Shown: piece after piece, positions 6,340 through 12,023 of the stretch | Layout of the letters: each line of letters opens with the position of its first letter | Position numbering within the stretch: position 1 is the stretch's first letter | NCBI GenBank assembly: GCA_023228745.1 | Contig: JALOAP010000048.1 | Coordinates: 1 to 12,023 of the forward strand | Source: Dehalococcoidia bacterium | GTDB taxonomy: Bacteria > Chloroflexota > Dehalococcoidia > Tepidiformales > Tepidiformaceae | Direction of reading: 5' to 3' | DNA: 12,023 nucleotides | Notes under the pieces: model-generated | What the model saw: only the letters and a program-made list of their open reading frames with translations | Database searches by the model: none | What the model was told of the DNA's origin: nothing | Program-made: the position numbers and the translations under genes

Positions 6340-7682
6340 CCACTGCAACCGCAGCACTCCCCCGTGTGGCCATCGTTGGCCGTCCGAACGTTGGCAAGTC
6401 GTCGCTATTCAACCGCATCCTTGGCGAACGTCGGGCCATCGTCGAGGACGAACCCGGAACCACCCGCGACCGCGTCGAAGCCGACGTCGAATGGCGCGAT
6501 AAGCGCTTCCGCATCATCGACACTGGCGGCTTTGAAACAGACGCCGAGAACCTCTACGCCCCGCTCATCGTCAGCCAGATTAGGACCGCCATCGAAGCGG
6601 CCGACCTGGTTCTTTTCTGCATCGATGCACGCGACGGCCTGACCGCGAGCGATTACGACATCGCCCAGGTCGTGCGCGAAGCACAGCGTCCCACGCTCGT
6701 TGTCGCAAACAAGGCCGATAACGAGGCCCGCGAAATCGCCGGCATCGCCGAAGCAGGCCTCCTCGGGTTCGACGACGTCCTCCCGGTGAGTGCCCTCCAC
6801 GACGTCAACGTTGGTCTCATGCTCGACGAAGTCGTCGCCCGCCTCCCGGAAGCCCCCGCCCTCGTCGAACAGGATCGCGTCCGGATCGCCGTGGTCGGCC
6901 GCCCGAACGTCGGCAAATCGATGCTCGTGAACGCCATCCTTGGCGAACAGCGCGTCATCGTGAGCGATGTTGCGGGCGCCACACGCGACGCCATCGACAC
7001 CGAGATCGACACTCCGCACGGCAACTTCACGCTCATCGACACCGCCGGTGTTCGCCGCCCCGGGCTACGCGGCAAAGGCCTCGAGCGCCACTCCGTGATG
7101 CGTACCCAGTCGGCGATAGACCGTGCCGACGTCGCCGTCCTCGTCATCGATGGCACGGACGGCGTGACCTCCCAGGACATGCACATCGCCGGCTTGATCA
7201 TCGAAGCCCACAAGGGCCTCGTGATCGCAGTGAACAAGATTGACCTCTGGGAAGATCCCGAACGGAGCCGCGAGTGGGCCGAACGACAGATGCGCAGCCG
7301 CATCCGGTTCGTCCCCTGGGCACTCGTCACCTTCATCTCCGCGCTCGAACACCGCGGCCTCGACCGCCTGCTCCAGCTCACCGTCGCTGCCCGCGAAGCT
7401 CGCCGCCGGCGTGTCTCCACCCCCGACCTCAACGCGACGCTCACCCGCGCCATCCGCGAACACGTCCCGCCCACCGTCCATAACAAGCGCTTCAAGCTCT
7501 ACTACGCGACACAGGCCGGGATCGACCCGCCTACCTTCATCCTTTTTGTGAACGACCCGACCATCATTCACTTCAGCTACCGCCGCTACCTCGAACGCAC
7601 CATCCGCGAGGCCTACGACTTCGAAGGCACAGCCATCAAGCTGGTCTTCAAGGGGAGAAGCGAGGACAATTCCCGCTCGTGA
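6336..7682 (+). CDS. der: Ribosome-assembly GTPase Der (EngA), two GTPase domains
   Basis: Der is an essential GTPase that helps mature the 50S ribosomal subunit. The 448-residue protein has the diagnostic tandem GTPase domains: domain 1 with GRPNVGKS (15-22), DTGG (62-65) and NKAD (125-128); domain 2 with GRPNVGKS (188-195), DTAG (235-238) and NKID (300-303). The C-terminal KH-like domain (about 355-440) contains the conserved PPxxxNKRFKLYYATQ and NDPTxxHxSYRRYLE patterns. All G motifs are intact. It begins with GTG at 6336, overlapping the cdaR stop in GTGA, and ends in a second GTGA overlap with plsY. The overlaps suggest translational coupling through the operon. Confidence 0.97.
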   Translation: MTTATAALPRVAIVGRPNVGKSSLFNRILGERRAIVEDEPGTTRDRVEADVEWRDKRFRIIDTGGFETDAENLYAPLIVSQIRTAIEAADLVLFCIDARDGLTASDYDIAQVVREAQRPTLVVANKADNEAREIAGIAEAGLLGFDDVLPVSALHDVNVGLMLDEVVARLPEAPALVEQDRVRIAVVGRPNVGKSMLVNAILGEQRVIVSDVAGATRDAIDTEIDTPHGNFTLIDTAGVRRPGLRGKGLERHSVMRTQSAIDRADVAVLVIDGTDGVTSQDMHIAGLIIEAHKGLVIAVNKIDLWEDPERSREWAERQMRSRIRFVPWALVTFISALEHRGLDRLLQLTVAAREARRRRVSTPDLNATLTRAIREHVPPTVHNKRFKLYYATQAGIDPPTFILFVNDPTIIHFSYRRYLERTIREAYDFEGTAIKLVFKGRSEDNSRS

Positions 7683-8302
7683 GCGACTTCGCAATCAATG
7701 TCGCACTAGGCTACCTGTTCGGGTCCATCCCGTTCGGGCTCGTCGTCGGCTTTCTCTTCACAGGCCGGGACATCCGCCAGTTCGGCAGTGGCAAGACGGG
7801 CACCACGAACGTCCTCCGCACCGCTGGCCGCTTCGCCGCAATCCTCGTGATGGTCGGTGACATCTCCAAAGGCGTGGTGCCGGCACTCGTTGGCCGCTAC
7901 TTCTTCGATGACAACTGGGTGGCCGCAGCGGGTGCCGCTGCCGGCGTCGTCGGTCACATCTTTCCGATCTTCGCCGGCTTCCGTGGCGGTCGCGGGGTAG
8001 CGGTCGCCTTTGGCGGTGTCCTCGGCCTGGCGCCCCTCTGGGCACTCGCCCTCCCACTGATCGGCGCGGCGATCCTCATCCCCACGCGCTACGTCTCCCT
8101 CATGTCGGTGCTGGGCACCGCCATTGCGGCCCTCATCCTCTGCATCGCCGCCCTGCTCTGGGACGTACCCATAGCGTTCGCCATCTACGCCCTGTTCGCC
8201 ACGCTCATCATCGAATACATGCATATCCCCAACATCAAGCGGCTGCTCGCTGGCACAGAACCCCGCCTCGGGCAGGGTGGCGACCGCGCCGCGACCGGGT
8301 AG
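7679..8302 (+). CDS. plsY: Acyl-phosphate:glycerol-3-phosphate acyltransferase PlsY
   Basis: PlsY is a membrane enzyme that transfers an acyl group from acyl phosphate to glycerol 3-phosphate, giving lysophosphatidate. The 207-residue hydrophobic protein shows the family motifs: YLFGSIPFG (12-20), the glycine-rich GSGKTGTTNVLRT (36-48), DISKG (61-65), GHIFPIFAGFRGGRGVA (92-108) and HIPNIKRLLAGTEPRLG (182-198). The first loop normally reads GSGNxGATN; here lysine K39 replaces asparagine. Several membrane helices alternate with these loops. The GTG start at 7679 overlaps the der stop (GTGA). The next gene, gpsA, makes its substrate, and the TAG stop is directly followed by the gpsA ATG, so the pair forms a metabolic unit. 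Confidence 0.95.
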   Translation: MSDFAINVALGYLFGSIPFGLVVGFLFTGRDIRQFGSGKTGTTNVLRTAGRFAAILVMVGDISKGVVPALVGRYFFDDNWVAAAGAAAGVVGHIFPIFAGFRGGRGVAVAFGGVLGLAPLWALALPLIGAAILIPTRYVSLMSVLGTAIAALILCIAALLWDVPIAFAIYALFATLIIEYMHIPNIKRLLAGTEPRLGQGGDRAATG

Positions 8303-9292
8303 ATGCTTCCCATCGCCGTTCTCGGCGCCACCTCCTGGGGAGTGACCATCGCCTGGCAACTCGCCCGCAATGGCCACAGCGTCGCCCTTCTTGCCCGAAC
8401 CGATACTGAAGCACGCGCCGTCGATGCACGCCGCGGCCTCGCGCGGCTCCCACAGGTGCAACTCCCTGCCTCCGTTTGCGTCCAACCTGCGGCGAAGGCA
8501 TTTGCAGCAGCCGCGCTCGTCGTTGCCTGCCCGGCACAGGCAGTGCGCGAGTCCGTCGCTTCCATTGGGCTCCGCGACGTGCCGGTTCTCTCCGCCGCGA
8601 AGGGTATCGAACACGGCTCGCGGCTGCGCATCAGCGAGCTATTGCGCGACGAAGGGTGGCCGGTCGAGTGTGTTTCCGTGCTCTCGGGCCCCAACCTTGC
8701 CCACGAAATCGCGGCCGGCCTCCCTGCTGCCGCCGTCGTCGCTTCATACGCCGAAGCTGAAGCCGCCGCCTGGCAGCAACGCCTATCCGGCGGAGCATTC
8801 CGCGTCTACCGCTCCGACGATGTCATCGGCGTCGAACTCGGTGGAGCGCTTAAAAATGTGATCGCAATCGCCGCCGGCGCCGCCGCCGGCCTTGGGTTCG
8901 GCGCCAACGCCATCGCCGCCATCATGACCCGCGGTCTCGCCGAGATTTCACGGCTCGGTATCGCGCTCGGCGCACAGCCGCTCACCTTCCAGGGCCTCGC
9001 AGGGGTCGGTGACCTCGCCGCTACCTGTTTCTCGCCGCTCAGCCGTAACCGCCGCCTCGGCGAGCTCCTCGCCACTGGGATGTCACTCGACGATGCGTTC
9101 GCCACCATCGGGGAGGCCATCGAAGGTGCGGCCACGGCCCCCGTCGCGCTCGAGCTTGGCCACGCACTCAACGTCCAGCTACCGATTACCGAGCAGGTGG
9201 TGGCCGTTCTCTCAGCTCAGACCACCATCGCCGAGGCGATGCAAGCGCTGCTCGCCCGTACACTCACGAAGGAATCCCTTTTCGAAGCCTGA
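8303..9292 (+). CDS. gpsA: Glycerol-3-phosphate dehydrogenase [NAD(P)+]
   Basis: GpsA reduces dihydroxyacetone phosphate to sn-glycerol 3-phosphate for phospholipid synthesis, supplying PlsY encoded just upstream. The 329-residue protein has an N-terminal Rossmann fold with VLGATSWG (6-13), SAAKGIE (97-103) and LSGPNLAHE (127-135). The C-terminal domain has VELGGALKNVIAIAAG (177-192) with the catalytic lysine K184, GLAGVGDLAATC (231-242) and SPLSRNRRLGELL (244-256). The middle glycine of the usual GxGxWG loop is T10 here. The ATG at 8303 abuts the plsY stop with no gap. Downstream, a 38-base spacer with its own promoter separates it from the HEAT-repeat gene. No intrinsic terminator is seen after it. 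Confidence 0.95.
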   Translation: MLPIAVLGATSWGVTIAWQLARNGHSVALLARTDTEARAVDARRGLARLPQVQLPASVCVQPAAKAFAAAALVVACPAQAVRESVASIGLRDVPVLSAAKGIEHGSRLRISELLRDEGWPVECVSVLSGPNLAHEIAAGLPAAAVVASYAEAEAAAWQQRLSGGAFRVYRSDDVIGVELGGALKNVIAIAAGAAAGLGFGANAIAAIMTRGLAEISRLGIALGAQPLTFQGLAGVGDLAATCFSPLSRNRRLGELLATGMSLDDAFATIGEAIEGAATAPVALELGHALNVQLPITEQVVAVLSAQTTIAEAMQALLARTLTKESLFEA

Positions 9293-9314
9293 CGGGTGCT
9301 GCGAATCTCGCTCC

Positions 9315-9323
9315 TGCTACACT
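9315..9323 (+). promoter_or_regulatory. Extended -10 promoter of the HEAT-repeat gene, predicting a leaderless mRNA
   Basis: TGCTACACT, identical to the ispG element, ends seven bases before the ATG at 9331. It lies in the 38-base spacer after gpsA. No Shine-Dalgarno sequence precedes the ATG. Identical motif and matching distance argue that this cluster has its own promoter despite being close behind gpsA. Confidence 0.65.
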
Positions 9324-9330
9324 GAAATCC

Positions 9331-10263
9331 ATGTCAGCAAACGCCCGGCAGGTCATTGCGCTCATGGAGTCGTTGGCCGCCGGAGGAGACCCGCCAGCCA
9401 CCGAATTGACCCTCCTTGCCGACCTCGACCGTGAGGACCTGCAGCAGTGCCGTACTCACTGGGCGAGCCTCGCCGCGGAGAGCCGCGAGCGTCTCATCAG
9501 CCGCTGCGGGGAACTGGCGGAAGAGAACATCGATCTCGATTTCACGCAGCTCGCACGCATGGCGTTGGACGACCCCGAGGCGGCGGTACGGCGCGTCGCG
9601 ATCGCAGCTCTCTGGGAATCGGGAGATCGCCACGTCGGCGCCCGGCTTGCCGATCTCCTTCGCGACGACCCCGACGAATCCGTGCGTGGCCAGGCTGCCT
9701 CTGAACTCTCGCGCTTTGTGCTCGCCCGCGAGTTCGACAGCATTGATGCCACACTCGGGGACCGCATCGTCGAGTGCCTCCGCGCAGCCGTTGCTGACCC
9801 CATCGAGTCCGTAGATGTCCGCGCCTCCGCTCTCGAATCGCTCGGCTCGCGCTCCCTCCCCTGGGTCGAAACGTTGATCATCGATGCCTACTACGAGGAC
9901 GACCGCCGCCTGCACTTCGCTGCTATCCGTGCGATGGGCCACTCCGCACAGGAACGCTGGCTCGAATACCTCGAAGACGAAGCACAATCAGAGGACCCCG
10001 AGCTGCGCTACGAAGTGGCCAGCGCCATCGGCGAGATCGCTTCCGAAGAGGGCGTCGACATCCTCGCCGCGATGCTCGAGGACGACACCGTCGAAGTCCG
10101 GGCCGCCGCACTCGCCTCCCTCGGAGAAATCGGCGGAGACGAAGCGCTACGCATCCTTCGCGAATTTGCTGAGGATGCCAGCGAAGAGCTGCAGCTCATC
10201 GCCAGGACGGCTATCAAGACTGCGACCTTCCTGATGGACGAGGGAGGCCCGGAGCCGTTCTGA
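9331..10263 (+). CDS. HEAT-repeat protein, acidic, function unknown
   Basis: The 310-residue protein is largely alpha-helical and made of about six or seven HEAT (PBS-lyase-like) repeats from residue 70 to 300. Clear repeat units are LARMALDDPEAAVRRVAIAAL (74-94), ADLLRDDPDESVRGQAASEL (107-126), YLEDEAQSEDPELRYEVASAI (213-233) and AAMLEDDTVEVRAAALASLG (246-265). It is strongly acidic, with no signal peptide or membrane helix, so it should be cytoplasmic and act as a protein-binding scaffold. No catalytic motif is visible. It probably starts leaderless at 9331. Its TGA overlaps the ATG of the Nudix gene (TGATG), so the two are translationally coupled and may act together. The partner is not known. 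Confidence 0.85.
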   Translation: MSANARQVIALMESLAAGGDPPATELTLLADLDREDLQQCRTHWASLAAESRERLISRCGELAEENIDLDFTQLARMALDDPEAAVRRVAIAALWESGDRHVGARLADLLRDDPDESVRGQAASELSRFVLAREFDSIDATLGDRIVECLRAAVADPIESVDVRASALESLGSRSLPWVETLIIDAYYEDDRRLHFAAIRAMGHSAQERWLEYLEDEAQSEDPELRYEVASAIGEIASEEGVDILAAMLEDDTVEVRAAALASLGEIGGDEALRILREFAEDASEELQLIARTAIKTATFLMDEGGPEPF

Positions 10264-10703
10264 TGAGTCGTGCCTTCCCCGTGAAAGACGCCGTTTCCGC
10301 CGGAGGAGTCGTCTGGCGGCGAGATGCCGATGGCGGCATCGAGGTCGTCCTTTGTGGGCGCACCTCCGACAAAGTCTGGGGCCTCCCCAAGGGCACACCC
10401 GACGATGGCGAATCAATCCAGGAGACCGCCCTCCGCGAAGTCCGCGAGGAGACCGGCCTCGAAGTAAAAGCAGGCCCCGAACTCGGCTCCATCGAATACT
10501 GGTTCACCTCTGGTAGCGTCCGGTATCACAAGTTCGTCCACCACTGGCTCATGGAGCCCGTCGGTGGCGACCTCGCCGACCACGACCACGAATTCGATGC
10601 CGTCGAATGGCTCCCGCTGCGGGAGGCCCTCCGCATCGTCACCTACCCGAACGAGCGTAAGATGCTCCGCGAAGCCGCTCGGAAGCTTGGCGTGGAGCTC
10701 TAA
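10263..10703 (+). CDS. Nudix hydrolase
   Basis: The 146-residue protein hydrolyses a nucleoside diphosphate linked to another moiety; the exact substrate cannot be read from sequence. The Nudix box is perfect: residues 44-66 fit GX5EX7REUXEEXGU, with metal-binding E59, E62 and E63. The preceding VWGLPKG (38-44) and the N-terminal AGGVVWRR (13-20) are typical, as is the later FDAVEWLPLREAL. The general look resembles Ap4A- or dinucleotide-type hydrolases, but this is only a resemblance. A GGAG (10251-10254) lies eight bases before the ATG, inside the HEAT-repeat gene, and the start overlaps that gene's stop by one base. Confidence 0.93.
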   Translation: MSRAFPVKDAVSAGGVVWRRDADGGIEVVLCGRTSDKVWGLPKGTPDDGESIQETALREVREETGLEVKAGPELGSIEYWFTSGSVRYHKFVHHWLMEPVGGDLADHDHEFDAVEWLPLREALRIVTYPNERKMLREAARKLGVEL

Positions 10704-10705
10704 CC

Positions 10706-11356
10706 ATGACTACCGGCGCCTCGCCTCGGCTCGACCACCTCGTCGTGGCCAGCGCTGGCGTCATTCTCATTCGCCACAAGCACGCGACAGATGCCTTCAA
10801 TGATTACCAGTGGCGCCGGGACCCGGACCTTGCTCGCTTCGATGGCAACGCACCGATCGATATGAGCTTCTCCGAGTTCCTCGAACGCTTCGAACGGGAC
10901 CTCGCCTTCCCGACCGGCGACCGGAGAAGCTACTCCCTGGTCCTCCCCGGCGGCCGCCACATTGGCAACGTCATGTACTACAACGCCGACCTGGCACACA
11001 CCTCCGCCGAACTCGGGATCTCCATTGGCGACGCGGAGTGCCAGGGCCGAAGCCTGGGCACCGCCGCCACCGTCGCCTTCCTCCGCTACCTCTGGGCCAC
11101 GCACGCGTTCCGCCGCATCTACCTCCACACGCTCGAGTGGAACGAACGCGCGCAGCGCTGTTTCGCCTCGGCCGGCTTCGACCGCGTCGCCCGGGTCTCG
11201 CGAAAGGGCCAGTGGTTCGTGAAGATGGAAGCCCGGCGCGAATGGTGGCTGTTGTGGGACCAGGAGGGGCGCTTCGAGCCGATCCTTCAACGTGCCGCCG
11301 CGCGAAACCAGGCCAACGCTGAGCAGCCCTCACCGGGCTCGCAATCAGATCGCTGA
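10706..11356 (+). CDS. GNAT-family N-acetyltransferase (RimJ/RimL-like)
   Basis: The 216-residue protein belongs to the acetyl-CoA-dependent GNAT superfamily. The core motif A is ELGISIGDAECQGRSLGTAA (102-121), with QGRSLG (113-118) as the pyrophosphate-binding loop; the usual middle glycine is serine. Motif B follows in IYLHTLEWNERAQRCFASAGF (138-158), the typical N-xRA-xxx-F-xxx-GF end. The N-terminal DAFNDYQWRRDPDLARFD (29-46) matches RimJ-like proteins. A WW-rich basic tail (about 168-200) ends in a polar, possibly disordered stretch. The substrate is unknown and could be a protein N-terminus or a small molecule. A GGAG (10694-10697) lies eight bases before the ATG, and only two bases separate it from the Nudix stop, so it is the third gene of this cluster. 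Confidence 0.88.
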   Translation: MTTGASPRLDHLVVASAGVILIRHKHATDAFNDYQWRRDPDLARFDGNAPIDMSFSEFLERFERDLAFPTGDRRSYSLVLPGGRHIGNVMYYNADLAHTSAELGISIGDAECQGRSLGTAATVAFLRYLWATHAFRRIYLHTLEWNERAQRCFASAGFDRVARVSRKGQWFVKMEARREWWLLWDQEGRFEPILQRAAARNQANAEQPSPGSQSDR

Positions 11357-11364
11357 CTTCTCGC

Positions 11365-11389
11365 GGCCGCGGTTGTCCAGCACGCGGCC
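11365..11389 (+). terminator. GC hairpin after the GNAT gene, possible terminator without a T-run
   Basis: GGCCGCG (11365-11371) and CGCGGCC (11383-11389) form a perfect 7-bp stem around an 11-base loop, beginning nine bases after the GNAT stop. No T-run follows, so intrinsic termination is uncertain. It could mark the end of the HEAT-Nudix-GNAT transcript or protect its 3' end. Confidence 0.4.
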
Positions 11390-11498
11390 CACTACCACAA
11401 CGCAACTCCCACCGCCCGCGCCGTCCACGCTCCTGTCACGTTCGCCGCATCTCACATGTACCCGCTACATCTGGGGACTTTCGCTGTTCTGCCGACAT

Positions 11499-11511
11499 TC
11501 TTCCTAGAAGA
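11499..11511. repeat. Short inverted repeat in the leader of the right-edge gene
   Basis: TCTTC-CTA-GAAGA is a perfect 5-bp dyad with a 3-base centre, 44 bases before the ATG at 11556. It is in the 199-base spacer after the GNAT gene and could be a regulatory site. It is short enough to be chance. Confidence 0.25.
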
Positions 11512-11555
11512 CCCTCGCCGGGATCACTCCGACCGCCGGCGCGCAGGATGGTGGC

Positions 11556-12023
11556 ATGGACGGTCTCACCGCCGGGAACCTCGCCGTTGCACAGGGGTAC
11601 GCTTCCGACGCTACGGCCCCACCCCCGCGGGCGTCGCAGTCGCACATTCGCTCGCTGCCCGCGCTTCCCCCGGCCCCCGATCACATCGACGCCCTTGGCC
11701 TCCCCGAGCGCTTCGTCGAAGACCTGACCATCAAGACCCTCTACCGCATCGCCACTCCCACGCCGCTCGGCATCGCCAACGCCATGCGCATCCATCCTGC
11801 CATCGTCCGGGAGACGCTCGAGGACCTGAAGCGGCAGCGCCTCGTCGAGACCACCTCCGCCTCCGGGCGGCTCGAGTCGGAATGGCAGTACCGCCTCACC
11901 GACATGGGTGCCCACGAGGCCGAAAGCGCCTTCGCCCGCAGTCGCTACGTTGGCCCTGTCCCCGTGCCCATCCAGGACTACTTCCGGGCACTCGAGTACG
12001 ACAACGAGGTCGGCGCACCAGAC
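11556..12023 (+). CDS. Winged-helix protein, N-terminal part (possibly an AAA-type ATPase), cut by the window edge
   Basis: The first 156 residues are visible, open to the right edge. Residues 1-45 are low-complexity, rich in alanine, proline and serine, and probably disordered. From LGLPERFVEDLTIKTLYRIATPTPLGIANAM (47-77) to LEDLKRQRLVETT (88-100) and WQYRLTDMGAHEAESAF (110-126) the sequence reads as a winged helix: helix, recognition helix, then the basic wing. The segment RSRYVGPVPVPIQDYF (128-143) follows. I recall this arrangement in a family of Chloroflexota ATPases with a C-terminal AAA domain, but no Walker motif is in view, so that is inference. An AGGA (11545-11548) seven bases before the ATG supports the start; an in-frame stop at 11505 limits longer versions. 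Confidence 0.75.
   Translation, partial: MDGLTAGNLAVAQGYASDATAPPPRASQSHIRSLPALPPAPDHIDALGLPERFVEDLTIKTLYRIATPTPLGIANAMRIHPAIVRETLEDLKRQRLVETTSASGRLESEWQYRLTDMGAHEAESAFARSRYVGPVPVPIQDYFRALEYDNEVGAPD

Overview
The window is a compact, high-GC bacterial chromosomal segment made of housekeeping genes. No mobile element, CRISPR array, tRNA or rRNA was seen. The gene set and order (ispG; a zinc-ribbon mini-gene; ornithine carbamoyltransferase; cdaA-cdaR-der-plsY-gpsA; HEAT-repeat protein, Nudix, GNAT; a winged-helix protein entering at the right edge) and the style of several proteins suggest a Chloroflexota bacterium, perhaps Dehalococcoidia-like. That assignment is an inference from recalled family resemblance, not from a search.

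Layout. Positions 1-402 (minus) hold the N-terminal part of a receiver-like protein that runs off the left edge and lacks the phosphorylation residues. Positions 648-1412 (minus) encode a FliA/WhiG-type sigma factor followed by a clear intrinsic terminator (591-628). After a 257-base divergent spacer, ispG (1670-2833, plus) makes an isoprenoid precursor. A 58-residue zinc-ribbon gene (2925-3101, minus) sits convergent to ispG and divergent from the carbamoyltransferase gene (3215-4153, plus).

From 4217 to 9292 lies a tightly packed plus-strand operon: cdaA (c-di-AMP synthase), cdaR (YbbR regulator), der (ribosome-assembly GTPase), plsY and gpsA (glycerol-3-phosphate supply and first acylation of phospholipid synthesis). 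Stops and starts overlap as ATGA, GTGA and GTGA, and the last pair abuts with no gap, so translational coupling is likely. A second cluster (9331-11356) has an acidic HEAT-repeat protein, a Nudix hydrolase and a GNAT acetyltransferase. The right edge (11556-12023) enters a winged-helix protein of unknown role.

The most interesting observations are: (1) three genes (ispG, the carbamoyltransferase gene and the HEAT gene) each carry an extended -10 motif TGnTAYACT only 7-9 bases before the start codon, which predicts leaderless mRNAs, while neighbouring genes have Shine-Dalgarno sites; (2) the pseudo-receiver beside a sigma factor; (3) key-motif substitutions in the carbamoyltransferase (HCLP to HDLP), CdaA (DGA to DMA), PlsY (GSGN to GSGK) and GpsA (GAG to GAT); (4) the cdaA-cdaR pair joined to der-plsY-gpsA instead of glmM. 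I did not find a convincing wholly new multi-gene system; most of the window is ordinary core metabolism with unusual details.
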